From Nanobdellota archaeon (GTDB lineage: Archaea; Nanobdellota; Nanobdellia; SCGC-AAA011-G17; GW2011-AR17), in assembly GCA_030018575.1 (NCBI GenBank), contig JASEIA010000012.1, forward strand, positions 1 to 20,812: a stretch of DNA of 20,812 bases, written 5' to 3'. Below, piece after piece: positions 20,087-20,812 of this stretch. Under the pieces are notes generated by a model, which was given only the letters and a program-made list of their open reading frames with translations, was not told the DNA's origin and searched no databases. Within the stretch, counting starts at the first letter, position 1. The number at the start of each line of letters is the position of its first letter. The position numbers were made by a program, and so were the translations under genes.

Positions 20087-20812
20087 TTGAATCCTCTTTT
20101 GAAATTTCTATTGCCTTGCATTTTGACTGTTCAACTAACAGCTTTAACTCATCAAGGGAAGGCAGGCTGAGCATATATCTTGATGCAAATATCCTGCTGT
20201 TTATACCTCCAAGCGCGTATTTAACTTCAACATTCTCCTTATTGCTGGATAAGATTATGCCGATTGGCTCATTATCTTCCTCTGAATTGACTTTTGACTT
20301 GAAGTAATTGAGATAAAGGTTCATTTGCCCTATGCCTGCATGGCTTGCCTGCCCTGCTTTTAGGTCTATCAATACATAGCATCTCAGAATTTTGTTATAA
20401 AACACTAAATCTGCATAGAACTGCTTCCTGCCAATGCTCATCCTGAACTGCCTTGCCACAAAGCTGAATCCTTTTCCTAATTCCAAAAGAAACATCTTAA
20501 GGTTTGCAATTATTCTTTCTTCAAGCTCTTTCTCGGAATAAGAAGGCGGCAATTTAAGGAATTCAAGCACATAAGGGTCTTTAACCGCATCTTCAGGGTT
20601 CCTCACCTTATGCCCTTCTGAAGCCAGTTGGAGTAAGCCGCATTTAGTTTTTGCAGCCGGCAGCCTGTAAAACAGCTTTGATACAATTTGCCTTTTTAGT
20701 TCTTTCACGCCCCAGTTTTCTTCATGGCATTGTTTTTCATAAAATCCCCTCTCTTCATTATTGCTTATGCTGATTAATTCAGTATAATGGCTCCAGCCCA
20801 ATTTGCCAGACG
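20067..20812 (-). CDS. YhcG/DUF1016-family PD-(D/E)XK nuclease, N-terminus outside window
   Basis: At least 248 residues, running off the right edge: the frame stays open to the last base, and SGKLGWSHYTELI matches the interior of the family (LSWSHYTELL), so about 100 N-terminal residues are missing. Recognisable family segments are ENWGVKELKRQIVSKLFYRL, KDPYVLEFLKLP, YSEKELEERIIANLKMFLLE, LGKGFSFVARQFRMSIGRKQ, then the nuclease core FYADLVFYNKILRCYVLIDL followed by KAG, and GQMNLYLNYF. The D...(D)xK residues are intact. Members are often found beside restriction and defence genes. Here it is coupled to an ArdC-like gene. The exact role is unknown. Confidence 0.88.
   Translation of the reverse strand, partial: SGKLGWSHYTELISISNNEERGFYEKQCHEENWGVKELKRQIVSKLFYRLPAAKTKCGLLQLASEGHKVRNPEDAVKDPYVLEFLKLPPSYSEKELEERIIANLKMFLLELGKGFSFVARQFRMSIGRKQFYADLVFYNKILRCYVLIDLKAGQASHAGIGQMNLYLNYFKSKVNSEEDNEPIGIILSSNKENVEVKYALGGINSRIFASRYMLSLPSLDELKLLVEQSKCKAIEISKEDSNELKRG

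Noticed and set aside
1..20812. CRISPR array or cas genes
   Set aside because: No regularly spaced direct repeats of 23-40 nt and no Cas motifs were seen; the repeats present are short palindromes and a 12-nt tandem.

Overview
The window is chromosomal DNA of an archaeon, most likely a DPANN-type lineage; the exact phylum cannot be fixed without a search. The evidence is an archaeal LSm - eL37 operon, a ribosomal eS8 gene, form III RuBisCO, a GPT/AglH-type polyprenyl-P GlcNAc-1-P transferase, a mevalonate-pathway HMG-CoA synthase, arginine codons that are mostly AGG/AGA, and TATA boxes centred 26-28 nt before many ATGs (leaderless genes). Base composition looks moderately AT-rich and even, apart from the accessory right end.

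Layout. 1-3112 (+): the 3' tip of an unknown gene, a coupled polytopic membrane protein and a secreted M64-type metallopeptidase. 3113-4130: tRNA-Leu(UAG), eL37 and LSm on the minus strand, with short inverted repeats and a decayed copy of the tRNA 3' end. 4131-7380 (+): eS8, then a lipoprotein coupled to a GT-C glycosyltransferase that carries a palindromic insertion inside its reading frame. 12936-7377 (-): a five-gene operon whose genes all overlap: ScpB, two STT3/AglB-like GT-C proteins, a processive GT2 glycosyltransferase and a membrane-anchored thioredoxin-fold protein. 13166-15559 (+): a DUF6159-like membrane protein, a transposase remnant region and the AglH-like enzyme. 18336-15587 (-): HMG-CoA synthase and RuBisCO, each with its own promoter. 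20812-18388 (-): an accessory block with a YhcG/DUF1016 PD-(D/E)XK nuclease, an ArdC-like antirestriction/metallopeptidase protein, and an ATP-cone + Mrr-nuclease + HhH protein that has no ordinary start codon.

How the genes fit together. AglH (lipid-linked sugar initiation), the GT2 enzyme and the GT-C proteins form a cell-surface glycosylation neighbourhood. The most interesting idea is that the minus-strand operon encodes an unusual oligosaccharyltransferase-like assembly. Its two STT3-like paralogues have lost complementary motifs, and they are co-translated with a CxxC thioredoxin-fold membrane protein reminiscent of eukaryotic Ost3/Ost6. RuBisCO probably works in the AMP/nucleoside salvage route, although its partner enzymes are not in the window. 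HMG-CoA synthase feeds isoprenoid lipid synthesis, including the polyprenyl carrier used by AglH. All functional statements come from motif recognition by eye; no database search was possible.
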